Shown: in pieces, positions 44,877 through 53,429 of the stretch
How positions within the stretch are numbered: the stretch's first letter is position 1
Layout of the letters: the number at the start of each line of letters is the position of its first letter
Assembly: GCA_041739525.1 (NCBI GenBank)
Contig: JBGSNQ010000103.1
Location: 1 to 64,000 of the forward strand
Length of the DNA stretch: 64,000 nucleotides
Direction of reading: 5' to 3'
Origin: DATJGR01 sp041739525
GTDB lineage: Bacteria > Pseudomonadota > Gammaproteobacteria > Pseudomonadales > Azotimanducaceae
The notes under the pieces: generated by a model
What the model was told of the DNA's origin: nothing
What the model saw: the letters and a program-made list of their open reading frames with translations, nothing else
The model's database searches: none
Position numbers and translations under genes: made by a program

Positions 44877-46238
44877 CTACTTGAAGTATTCCTTCACGTA
44901 ATCCGATAGCGCGTCCACGTGGACGCGCTGTTGGCCCATCGAATCGCGATCCCTGATGGTTACCGTGTGATCGCCCTCGATGGTCTCGAAGTCTACGGTT
45001 ACGCACAGCGGCGTGCCCACTTCGTCGTGGCGCCGGTATCCCTTGCCGATATTGCCCGTGTCTTCGAACAACACACGGCCCACGCCCAACCCCTGTAACT
45101 TGCGCTTCAGGTCGCGCGCGGTAGTCATGATGCCTTCGTGATTGCGCTTCAGCGGTAGCACGGCCACTTTGATCGGCGCGAGGTGCGGGCGAAGCGCAAG
45201 CACCGTGCGTTCGGTGCCGTTGTCGAGCTTCTGCACTTGATACGCCTCGTTCAGAACTGCCAGCACGCCGCGATCGACGCCTGCTGATGGCTCGATGACG
45301 TAGGGCACAACCCACGAATTCGTTTCGAGGTCGTGGATTGCGAGCTTCGAGTTCGAATCCTTGTTCGGCATCACCTTCGCGGTGAGGTTGAAATCGGATT
45401 GGCTGCGCGTGTGCGAGCCCAGGTCGAAGTCTGTTCTGTTCGCGATGCCTTCGAGTTCCTCCACACCGTGCGGGAAGGCATACATCACGTCGAAGGTGGC
45501 CTTCGAGTAATGGGCGAGATCGGCCTGCGGCACTTTGTAGAGTTGCAGCCTGTTGCGATCCACCCCTTGGTCGGCCCACCACTCCAGGCGGTTCTCCACC
45601 CATTCCTCATGCCACGCTTCGTCGGTGCCGGGCTTCACGAAGAACTCGAGCTCCATCTGCTCGAATTCGCGCACGCGGAAAATGAAGTTGCGCGGCGTGA
45701 TTTCATTGCGGAACGCTTTGCCGATCTGCGCAATGCCGAACGGCAACTTGCGCGACGTTGAATCGAGCACGTGTTTGAAGTTCGTGAAGATCGCCTGCGC
45801 CGTTTCGGGGCGCAGATAGGCGAATGAACTGCCGTCGTCCACCGGGCCTACGGTGGTTTTGAACATCAGATTGAAGGGGCGCGGATCTGTGAGATCTGCC
45901 GAGCCACAGCTGGGGCACTTCTTCTCCGTGAGATGGTCCGCGCGCCAACGGCTCTTGCACTTGCGGCAGTCCACCAACGGATCCGAGAAGGTGGCCTCGT
46001 GGCCGGAGTAATGCAGCACCTTTGAATTGGTGAGGATGGCCGCGTCGAGACCCTCGACATCGTCGCGGTCGTAAACCATTGAGCGCCACCATGCGGCTTT
46101 CAGATTGTTCTTAAGCTCAACGCCGAGCGGGCCGTAGTCGTAAATGCCCTGTAATCCGCCGTAGATGTCGCTGCTTTGGAAAATGAAACCGCGCCGCTTG
46201 CACAGCGATACGATCTCATCCATAGAATTTGCTGGCAT
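44877..46238 (-). CDS. glyS: glycyl-tRNA synthetase, homodimeric type
   Basis: The 453-residue class II aminoacyl-tRNA synthetase has CKRRGFIFQSSDIYGGLQGIYDYGPLG at the N-terminus, a zinc-ligand insertion CRKCKSRW...CPSCGS, motif 2-like FRNEITPRNFIFRVREFEQME and RPETAQAIF. This single-chain dimeric enzyme differs from the alpha2beta2 GlyQ/GlyS enzyme of most gammaproteobacteria, so the lineage either carries the alternative form or acquired it. Confidence 0.93.
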   Translation of the reverse strand: MPANSMDEIVSLCKRRGFIFQSSDIYGGLQGIYDYGPLGVELKNNLKAAWWRSMVYDRDDVEGLDAAILTNSKVLHYSGHEATFSDPLVDCRKCKSRWRADHLTEKKCPSCGSADLTDPRPFNLMFKTTVGPVDDGSSFAYLRPETAQAIFTNFKHVLDSTSRKLPFGIAQIGKAFRNEITPRNFIFRVREFEQMELEFFVKPGTDEAWHEEWVENRLEWWADQGVDRNRLQLYKVPQADLAHYSKATFDVMYAFPHGVEELEGIANRTDFDLGSHTRSQSDFNLTAKVMPNKDSNSKLAIHDLETNSWVVPYVIEPSAGVDRGVLAVLNEAYQVQKLDNGTERTVLALRPHLAPIKVAVLPLKRNHEGIMTTARDLKRKLQGLGVGRVLFEDTGNIGKGYRRHDEVGTPLCVTVDFETIEGDHTVTIRDRDSMGQQRVHVDALSDYVKEYFK

Positions 46239-46398
46239 TCCCTTGGCTCGGCTCGATTTTAGGACCGCGAACTATACCCGATTTGATTTGTGAAGAGGCT
46301 CGCATGCGTTACAAGCGCTATACAGCGGAGTACAACGCGCGCCCAACGTAGCGCAGGGGTTCTGGTCAAATGCTCCGCAGCCAAGCAGAAACCCAATC

Positions 46399-46701
46399 AT
46401 GCGTAGATCAGAAGACCGCGAAGAAAAAACCTACTTCCGCTCAGAGCGGGTGTTCGCCATGAACGGTCAGTGGTACTTCGGCACCAGAGAAGGTGACTGC
46501 GGCCCGTTCCGCACCCAGGACATCGCACGTGCGGCGTTGGCGCGCTTCATCAACGAAAAGGTGGAGCTTGCGTCGTTCCAGAAGTCGCGCGAGCACGAAG
46601 TGCGCAAGCCCAAGATGACGCTGGCAGAACGGCTGAAGATTGCCGACGTGGTGGTGGCCCCCAGCCGCACGCTCGAAGCAACGAACGAACTGCTGATCTA
46701 G
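46399..46701 (+). CDS. DUF6316 family small protein
   Basis: The 100-residue protein has the conserved core YFRSERVFAMNGQWYFGTREGDCGPF. The family is known only as an uncharacterised domain found mainly in gammaproteobacteria. It is charged, has no signal peptide and is presumably cytosolic. A 160-base divergent gap separates it from glyS; its stop overlaps the convergent BadI-like gene by 4 bases. Confidence 0.75.
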   Translation: MRRSEDREEKTYFRSERVFAMNGQWYFGTREGDCGPFRTQDIARAALARFINEKVELASFQKSREHEVRKPKMTLAERLKIADVVVAPSRTLEATNELLI

Positions 46702-47501
46702 CCTTTCTCGTCCGACCCGTAGAAGCGCGGCGCGCGCTTTTCGCGCTGCGCATTGCCGCCTTCCTTCGATTCGTCGGTGTCGTAATACAGCGCCACGGTC
46801 TGCATCCCTAGGGCGCCGATGCCGCGTTGGTGTTCCGTATCTGCGTTGATCGATTTCTTCGCGATGGAGATGGCCGTGGGGCTGCGCTGCGTCAGCTCTT
46901 CGCACCATCGCGCCACTTCCTCGTCGAGCTTCTCGTGCGGCACCACCGCGTTGACCAACCCCATCGCCTGCGCCTCAGCCGCGGAATAGCGCCGGCACAG
47001 GTACCACATCTCGCGTGCTTTCTTCTCGCCGACGATGCGCGCGAGATAAGCCGTTCCATAGCCTGGATCCACCGACCCCATCTTCGGACCTACCTGCCCG
47101 AATACGGCTTTCTCCGACGCAATCGTCAAGTCGCACAATGCCGCGAGCACGTTGCCGCCGCCGATGGCGAACCCCTGAACCCGCGCGATCACCGGTTTTG
47201 GACAGTCGCGTATCGCGGTGTGAACCTGCTCGATGGGCAGACCGATGGTGCCGCGTCCGCCATACCCAGCGCCGGCTTCTGCGTGAGACTTCTGATCGCC
47301 ACCCGTGCAGAACGCACGATCGCCCGCGCCCCCGAGCACCACCACCGCCACTGAACGATCCCACGATGCCGCGTCGAATGCGGCGATCAACTCTTCGCAG
47401 GTTTGGGCACGGAACGCGTTGTAGGCTTCGGGCCGATTGATTGTGATGTGAGCGACGTGATTGGCTACGGTGTAGGTGATGTCTTCGGTACGCAAGGGCA
47501 C
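46698..47501 (-). CDS. badI: BadI/MenB-type crotonase-fold acyl-CoA hydrolase
   Basis: This crotonase-superfamily protein closely follows 2-ketocyclohexanecarboxyl-CoA hydrolase (BadI): AHITINRPEAYNAF, GDRAFCTGGDQKSH, GLPIEQVHTAIRDCPKPVIARVQG and GPKMGSVDPGYGTAYLAR. BadI opens the ring in benzoate/cyclohexanecarboxylate degradation; the related MenB instead closes one. The frame is open to a TTG at 47519. A GTG at 47501 gives 267 residues, has GGAG nine bases upstream and overlaps the upstream stop as TAGTG, so I prefer it. No other ring-degradation genes are nearby. Confidence 0.8.
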   Translation of the reverse strand: MPLRTEDITYTVANHVAHITINRPEAYNAFRAQTCEELIAAFDAASWDRSVAVVVLGGAGDRAFCTGGDQKSHAEAGAGYGGRGTIGLPIEQVHTAIRDCPKPVIARVQGFAIGGGNVLAALCDLTIASEKAVFGQVGPKMGSVDPGYGTAYLARIVGEKKAREMWYLCRRYSAAEAQAMGLVNAVVPHEKLDEEVARWCEELTQRSPTAISIAKKSINADTEHQRGIGALGMQTVALYYDTDESKEGGNAQREKRAPRFYGSDEKG

Positions 47502-49363
47502 TAGTGAGATCTCCTGCAAATGGCTAAGTCACACACGTTCCGATAGCAGGTGCGTGCATGTGTGATATCAAAACCCGCCCTTTGAAGCGATGCTGCGAAC
47601 TCATCTGAAGTATGTAGCCAATAGCGTCCTTGTTGCTGTTCACGGCGGATCAAGCGATTTTGCCCTATGGCCTTTCGACCCCTAAGGAAAGCTCGCGCGG
47701 TCGCTGCGATTCCGACTCTCTTCACGCTTGATGCGATGATGAACCGCGACCAGTCAGCCACATCCATTGGTCTCCCAAGATCGATTAGGAAGAGTAGGCC
47801 GGTGGGTTTCAACCAGGCGTTGAATTTCTTTAGCGCTTGCTCGGCTGAATCAAAGGTGTAGAGCGCGTTCACGCAGACAATTATGTCTAAGCTCGCATCA
47901 TCGAAACTTGCTGAACTCGCATCTGATGTGGCAAATGCGACGTTGGTTGCGCCCTGCGCTCGGTACTTGCGTGATGCTGCTCTATTCATCATAGGATCGC
48001 TGTCGAGATGAATGATGTGCGATTGGGGAAACCGCGTGGCGAACTCTAGTACGTAGTTTCCGGTGCCTGCGCCGACATCGCAGATCTTTGCATCCAAGGG
48101 GAGCCGAAGCTCATCGATCCATTCCCTGAAGATTTCAAGATTCTCAGCGTATGCGGGATTGGCAGAGCACATCACGTCGTATGCTTCGGCGTATTCATCC
48201 CATCGCACTTGGCTTCGAGCGCCTCCGTTGGCGGTTTTCGTGGTGGCCGAATCCGTCGTGCGTCGGATTTGGTAGATACGTTTGGATCTCTCGCGCCTCG
48301 AGGACGTCATCGAGTTTAGGATTGGCCCCCTCGTATCGCGCGCTCGCAATGGACCCAGTTTTTGAAGCGTATCGTGGCTGAAGCCGAGCGATTTCCGATG
48401 TAGCGCAATCGCGTTCAGGGCAGATTGTTGGAGGTCGGCCGGGTCGAGCTCGGGCACGGTAGGCCCACCAGTAATCACGCAATCGAATCCATTACTTCGC
48501 GTCACGGTGTATTTGCACACCAACTCGTCTGCAAGCCGCCCGATCAGTGTTAGGTCGGGTTGTATGCATTCTGGGCTATCGCCTTCGACGGGCAGCGAGG
48601 AAAAGTCGACCAATTGTGCCCACGACTTTGAAAGAAGGTGCTCTCGTTTTAACTCGCCGATGGAGTTGAATGACATTGGGCGAGTAAGGCACGACGCGAT
48701 CACGTCACGCGCGTGCGTGCTGAGCGACGTAAACTCTGCAGACGCACGTAGCTGTGCATTCGTATTCGAGGAATCTACATGCCTGAGGATCAAAGTAGCT
48801 GAGAAGCTCCCCAATGATGGTGCATCAAACCGACATGGAAGTTCTAATCCAATAAGCGGAACCGTTTCTGATGCCGGACCAATCAGCGAGACGCCGCCGT
48901 TCGAAACGTCGACTGCACGTAGAGGCAACGTACTACCGTCGAGCGGGTTTCGCGCAAAGCAGAACAGAGGAAAGAGGGGGCTGAAAGCGAATCGCACGTT
49001 GGCTCGGCGTTGTATGCCTCGCGAGACCGCCCCTGAAGCGGAACGCATGCGACAGGAGATAAGCTTGAACGACCCGTAAACTTCGCTCAGTTGCTCTACA
49101 ACGACGACGCATTTGAACTCACGAAAACCCAGTCGAGCGCTTACTTCTAGGATTTCACCAACATTGGGTGCTTGCGAGTCGAGCGGCACGCTCAGACCTA
49201 GCTCGGACGCATTCGCGAACCAGAGCGTTGCGGTCACCGATGCCCGGTCCCAAACTAACTGCACCGCGCCGACTCGAGCTGACGCACGCGTGAGTTCGTC
49301 ATTGAATCGAGGCAAAGTACTCTGCCTGCCGTAGATCGCGACAGTGGCGCTCGGTTCGCTCAT
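47501..49363 (-). CDS. PilZ domain-SAM methyltransferase fusion
   Basis: The 620-residue protein has a YcgR-like N-terminal region (about 1-110) and a PilZ domain (about 118-225) with both c-di-GMP-binding motifs: RxxxR at 120-124 and DxSxxG at 152-157 (DVSNGG). A linker (about 230-380) follows, then a class I methyltransferase domain (about 385-530) with ICDVGAGTGNYVLE and FDDASLDIIVCVNALY. It is predicted to be a nucleotide-regulated methyltransferase; the substrate is unknown. The start overlaps the upstream PilZ-acyltransferase stop (ATGA). The sequence is noticeably less GC-rich than the housekeeping genes. Confidence 0.8.
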   Translation of the reverse strand: MSEPSATVAIYGRQSTLPRFNDELTRASARVGAVQLVWDRASVTATLWFANASELGLSVPLDSQAPNVGEILEVSARLGFREFKCVVVVEQLSEVYGSFKLISCRMRSASGAVSRGIQRRANVRFAFSPLFPLFCFARNPLDGSTLPLRAVDVSNGGVSLIGPASETVPLIGLELPCRFDAPSLGSFSATLILRHVDSSNTNAQLRASAEFTSLSTHARDVIASCLTRPMSFNSIGELKREHLLSKSWAQLVDFSSLPVEGDSPECIQPDLTLIGRLADELVCKYTVTRSNGFDCVITGGPTVPELDPADLQQSALNAIALHRKSLGFSHDTLQKLGPLRARDTRGPILNSMTSSRRERSKRIYQIRRTTDSATTKTANGGARSQVRWDEYAEAYDVMCSANPAYAENLEIFREWIDELRLPLDAKICDVGAGTGNYVLEFATRFPQSHIIHLDSDPMMNRAASRKYRAQGATNVAFATSDASSASFDDASLDIIVCVNALYTFDSAEQALKKFNAWLKPTGLLFLIDLGRPMDVADWSRFIIASSVKRVGIAATARAFLRGRKAIGQNRLIRREQQQGRYWLHTSDEFAASLQRAGFDITHARTCYRNVCDLAICRRSH

Positions 49364-50832
49364 TTGAATATTGCTCGCAAGCTGAGTTTAAGTCTCATTG
49401 AAACGGATCCGATGGGACCAACCAGGGGTCCCAATAATCTATACAGGGCTATTCGCGCCCTGGACACGGTGTCCTGAGCAACGGCATTTGGGGACATGTA
49501 GGGAAAGGCATCGCGCCAGACCTGACTCCATGCAGCCACTCCCACAGATCGTCCCGAGAGCGCGTCATACATGTTGGCAACTAACACGAAATGCTTGAGA
49601 TCGTTGAGATCTGGGTGATTGTATGTAATCCCCATGTCACTCAATCCGACGAAACGATACATCGGTACCAGATCCTCTGTTGAGGAAGTGACGACCCAGG
49701 ATCGACCCGCTTGAGTCGCGGTAATCACAACATACCGAATCAGCGCAAAGAAAAGTCCCGTGCGCCGGAAGTCCGGATGCGTACACGCGCGAGTGACTTC
49801 GACAGACTCGTCCCTCCGAGGCAACTCGTTGCTCCAAGGTATGAATTCCTCGTGCTCGGTAACATCTCCGATTTCGTGGAAGGTCAGACGAGCCGTCGCG
49901 ATCGTTTTTCCACGAAATTTGCAAATTAGGATTCTGGCGCGGGAATCGTGTATGTCGGCGACATCGTTAACCTTGGCTGATTTGGCGATTTTGTTGTCCG
50001 CCAGATAGGCGAGGTGGCGGAGGTTGAGAACCTCGCGATAGTCGGCCTCGGTTCGGACAACGCTGTACTCGATGGACTCGTTAATGCCGAAGGGCGCGAA
50101 GCCGCTATCGCGAAATTCCCGCAATGAGTCCACATCGCCGAATTGAGCCATGTACTGAGCTATGACACTTGACTGCGTTTTCGTCAGATCATCTATTTTG
50201 GCGCCAATGGCGAGAAACTCCTTGTCTCCGCGCGATATGAACGAGACATTCTGAACAGTCAGCCGTACAGAGATCTGAGATACCATCGGAAAGCTAACAA
50301 TCACGTCAAGGCGCATTCCCCTCACGATAAAGTTGTTGCGCAGACTGGTTAATAGTCGAAGGCCGGAAGGCGACACATCCAAAATGCGAAAGAGAATGAA
50401 ATCGTTTGCCTTTGCGGGATTTGAAGCGACGCCTGTAGGGTGGAACTCGTCGGAACATAGCCATCTGGTCTGCCGTCGCCGTTCGAGCTCCTGCACGCGT
50501 CGGTATTCGTGCTGCGTAGTACGGACCGCCACTTCCTTGGTGCCCGGAATGTTCGACGTAACGCTTACGACAACGCCACGTTGCACAAGCGTCTGTGTAT
50601 CCGACAGCAAGATCCTGGCTTCGACCGGCGCCCCAAGCCATTGGGTGTCGATCTCATCCTGCTCTTGAGAGATCACGCGAAACCCCAGAGGGCTCAGCTT
50701 TAGGAGAAAGCACGATCGGTAGCTCTTCGCCGATGAATCCAGGCGAACGAGATCAACGGGCGTATGCTGAAGCGCGCTGATCCGATGTGCGGCTATTTCT
50801 CTCTGCAGCACTTCGAGAGAGGGAACATCCAT
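49360..50832 (-). CDS. PilZ domain-FeeM-like N-acyltransferase fusion
   Basis: The 490-residue protein has an N-terminal YcgR-like part and a PilZ domain (about 115-225) with RxxxR at 119-123 and DxSxxG at 152-157 (DVSPSG). A GNAT-fold domain of the FeeM N-acyl-amino-acid-synthase type follows (about 255-400): EVLNLRHLAYLADN, ILICKFRGKTIATARLTF, EVTRACTHPDFRRTGLFFALI. FeeM-type enzymes join fatty-acyl-ACP to amino acids. It is predicted to make an acylated amino acid or lipid under cyclic-nucleotide control. It begins one base after the cyclase stop. Confidence 0.8.
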   Translation of the reverse strand: MDVPSLEVLQREIAAHRISALQHTPVDLVRLDSSAKSYRSCFLLKLSPLGFRVISQEQDEIDTQWLGAPVEARILLSDTQTLVQRGVVVSVTSNIPGTKEVAVRTTQHEYRRVQELERRRQTRWLCSDEFHPTGVASNPAKANDFILFRILDVSPSGLRLLTSLRNNFIVRGMRLDVIVSFPMVSQISVRLTVQNVSFISRGDKEFLAIGAKIDDLTKTQSSVIAQYMAQFGDVDSLREFRDSGFAPFGINESIEYSVVRTEADYREVLNLRHLAYLADNKIAKSAKVNDVADIHDSRARILICKFRGKTIATARLTFHEIGDVTEHEEFIPWSNELPRRDESVEVTRACTHPDFRRTGLFFALIRYVVITATQAGRSWVVTSSTEDLVPMYRFVGLSDMGITYNHPDLNDLKHFVLVANMYDALSGRSVGVAAWSQVWRDAFPYMSPNAVAQDTVSRARIALYRLLGPLVGPIGSVSMRLKLSLRAIFK

Positions 50833-50833
50833 C

Positions 50834-52264
50834 TCAGTTTGCGTAGAAGGAAGTCAGCGGTTGGCTCGAATCGACATACTCTTGAGCGCGCTTGATGACG
50901 GCTTGATTGTCGGCTGTGGTGGGCAATAGCCAAAGTGCCTGCATCTCTTCAAAGTCGCGAATTCTGGCCCCGATGTCTCGGAGTTCAAGGGCAACCATTG
51001 TGCATCCCAGTTCTAAGTGGCCCAATAGATGCGCAGTCGTGGGGCAAAGAACCAAATCACTCTCCCTAACGATCTCTCTAAATCTTGGCAGCTTCGTTAT
51101 CTCGTCTATTCGGCTCAACAGATTCACCGGTGACCCAAGCGCCGTAATCTCGATAGACGAATCATATCCGCCCAGATTTCCGACAATCGCGTCTCCGTTT
51201 GCGATCAGCACGTGTCGCCTAATTCTCGTCTCAGTCCGCTGACTGTCGTTGAACTTCTTGTTTGCTTCGGCAATTTCGAAGCCCGAGGAAATGCAGTGGA
51301 TCAGGTTAACGTAGGGATTCGCATCATCATAGTAGGCGAATATCAGGTCCCCTATCTTTCGAGGTATCCCGTGATTTCTTTCGATTACGGCATTGCACCT
51401 TCTGATGTTTGGAATAACGCCCTCACCTAGAAATGCATTGGAACTCTTTGTGCCTTGAGTAAAGCCACGGATGTCCGAGAAGAGGCATGCAACCTGACGC
51501 TGCGAAGGGGTGAGGATCTCGTCGACCGCCTGAAGTACGGTGTGTCGGTTATCGGAGAGACGTTCCGTAAGCCGAATCGAGATTTCCCGCGGGAGGAACG
51601 CACGAATTCGATCCGTGAAATCGACGTTCATTTCGATCATTCGACGCTGCGAGTCGATATTCTGTTGGCTCGCAAGGAAGAAACGAATATCGCTCAAGTA
51701 TTTTGAGCGGGTGATTGATATGAACAGCAGTGTCGCAACGACTCCGCTCACCACAGTTGGTCGAGAGATTCCGGACTGAAGAAACGATGGCCACTGGCTG
51801 GCAAGGGCGACGCAACCGAATATCAAGCTCTTAAGCATGGAAGTTCGAAGCAACATGGCAGACGCAACCACGAAGACGAATGCGTACAGATACTGGCTCT
51901 GCTGATACCACACAATCGTGCGCGCTTGCGTGTAGCAGAGCAGCCAAACCATTAGTGCCGCAGGTATCCAATAGAATCTGCTTCGAATGAACGAAGGGAC
52001 GAAGTACAACAATGTTGTCGCGGTACACAGCGCCGCGATCGAAAAGCGAAACCGAAACCAGAGTGCGTCTGGTTGTAGGTTCATGGGATGATCAAAAAGG
52101 TAGTAGTGCCCTATGTATACAATAGCCACGATTGGAAAGAACAAGCGCCACAGAAGAACGCTCTCGCGCCTTTCCTGATCCATCCACGTCGCGTACCAGG
52201 GCGTGTTCTGAAGGAGGAGCGTAGGAAATAGTGCGTATGCAACGCGCTCGAACACAAGGTCCAC
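50834..52264 (-). CDS. six-helix membrane class III adenylate/guanylate cyclase
   Basis: The 476-residue protein has about six transmembrane helices (about 38-190), then a cytoplasmic class III cyclase domain (about 255-440). That domain has the metal-binding LFSDIRGFTQG, KIGDLIFAYY and transition-state N/R in GSPVNLLSRID. By eye the adenine-specifying Lys aligns with Arg (RKIGD) and the partner Asp with Glu (IEITALG), so substrate choice is uncertain. The annotated start is GTG 52264; a GTG three codons later (52255) has a better-placed GGTGGA box. It is the first gene of the cyclase-PilZ-PilZ operon. Confidence 0.85.
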   Translation of the reverse strand: MDLVFERVAYALFPTLLLQNTPWYATWMDQERRESVLLWRLFFPIVAIVYIGHYYLFDHPMNLQPDALWFRFRFSIAALCTATTLLYFVPSFIRSRFYWIPAALMVWLLCYTQARTIVWYQQSQYLYAFVFVVASAMLLRTSMLKSLIFGCVALASQWPSFLQSGISRPTVVSGVVATLLFISITRSKYLSDIRFFLASQQNIDSQRRMIEMNVDFTDRIRAFLPREISIRLTERLSDNRHTVLQAVDEILTPSQRQVACLFSDIRGFTQGTKSSNAFLGEGVIPNIRRCNAVIERNHGIPRKIGDLIFAYYDDANPYVNLIHCISSGFEIAEANKKFNDSQRTETRIRRHVLIANGDAIVGNLGGYDSSIEITALGSPVNLLSRIDEITKLPRFREIVRESDLVLCPTTAHLLGHLELGCTMVALELRDIGARIRDFEEMQALWLLPTTADNQAVIKRAQEYVDSSQPLTSFYAN

Positions 52265-52414
52265 CTAGTGTCTGCGCAAGGATAGCTTTGTCGATTGAGA
52301 CGACATCAATTCAACATCCTGTTGATTCGCCGCTTATCACGGAACTGAGGAGCATTCTCCCACCGCACACCCCCCCAGAAGGTACGACACCCGTCACACT
52401 ATTCGCACCGTCCA

Positions 52415-53416
52415 TCAGGTGCGGAAGGCGCTTGCATAAACAGGTAACGAGGCTACTCCCCCGGTATGGACGAAGACCACGTTGCTGCAGGCCGTGAGGT
52501 CGCCTCGCCTGTGCATCTCGACCAAGCCGGCGAGCGCCTTGCCGGAATACACTGGATCCACGAGGACGCCCTCGGTTGCGGCTAGCGCCCCTATCGCATC
52601 GAGCGTTTGACGGGTCGGGATCCCGTAGTCCTCGCCGAGAAAGTCATGGACGATTCGCACATTCTCAGTTGCGTTGGCATTGAGCTTGACCCGAGTTAGC
52701 ACTTCGTCAAGTAAACGAGCCATGCGCCGCTCTATGCGGCTGTGGTCCGCATCGTAGACATTCACTCCGATGACCGCGCAATCGGAGCCTACGGCAAGTA
52801 CGCCGGCGATGAGACCCGTTTGGGTGCCGCCGCTCGAGGTTGCGTGAACGATCCGATCAGGTTGAAAACCGAAGTAGCGAGCTTGATCCACAATTTCCTT
52901 CGCGCAGCGCACGTAACCCAACGCACCAATCGCGTTGGAACCCCCGGTCGGCACCACGTAGCACTGATTTCCTTGTTGCGAAAGATCGTCGATGAGCGCC
53001 GAGGTAAAAGGCTCCGCATCGGCGCTCTCAACTACGTGCACATGCGCCCCCAACAACCGATCAAACAGCACATTCCCATTCGTCTCGTATTCCGGGTGCT
53101 TCCACGCGACTCGACGAGTCAGTATCAGATGACACTCGAGACCCAGCTTTGCGCACGCCGCCGCCGTCTGACGCGCATGATTCGATTGCACTGCGCCGAA
53201 CGTGATCACGGTGTCGGCGCGTTGCGCGAGTGCATCGGCCATCAGATATTCAAGCTTGCGCGTCTTGTTCCCACCGGTAGCGAGGCCGGTGCAGTCGTCG
53301 CGTTTGATCCAGATGCGTGGCCCGCCGAGCATTTCGGAAAGTCGGTCGAGCGGTTCGAGCGGTGTGGGTGTGTAGCCGAGATCGATGCGCGGAATGCCAG
53401 CGAGAACGTCGGTCAT
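52415..53416 (-). CDS. dcyD: PLP-dependent D-cysteine desulfhydrase / ACC-deaminase family
   Basis: The 333-residue fold-type II PLP enzyme has the cofactor lysine Lys51 in GGNKTRKLEYL, the VQSNHARQTAAA segment and SSGGTQTG phosphate-binding loop. It most resembles D-cysteine desulfhydrase (and L-cysteate sulfo-lyase), which release sulfide or sulfite plus pyruvate and ammonia; ACC deaminase is a close relative. Substrate is not settled. It is the last gene of the ridA-DUF3445 operon. Confidence 0.85.
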   Translation of the reverse strand: MTDVLAGIPRIDLGYTPTPLEPLDRLSEMLGGPRIWIKRDDCTGLATGGNKTRKLEYLMADALAQRADTVITFGAVQSNHARQTAAACAKLGLECHLILTRRVAWKHPEYETNGNVLFDRLLGAHVHVVESADAEPFTSALIDDLSQQGNQCYVVPTGGSNAIGALGYVRCAKEIVDQARYFGFQPDRIVHATSSGGTQTGLIAGVLAVGSDCAVIGVNVYDADHSRIERRMARLLDEVLTRVKLNANATENVRIVHDFLGEDYGIPTRQTLDAIGALAATEGVLVDPVYSGKALAGLVEMHRRGDLTACSNVVFVHTGGVASLPVYASAFRT

Positions 53417-53429
53417 GATGCGTCCTTAC

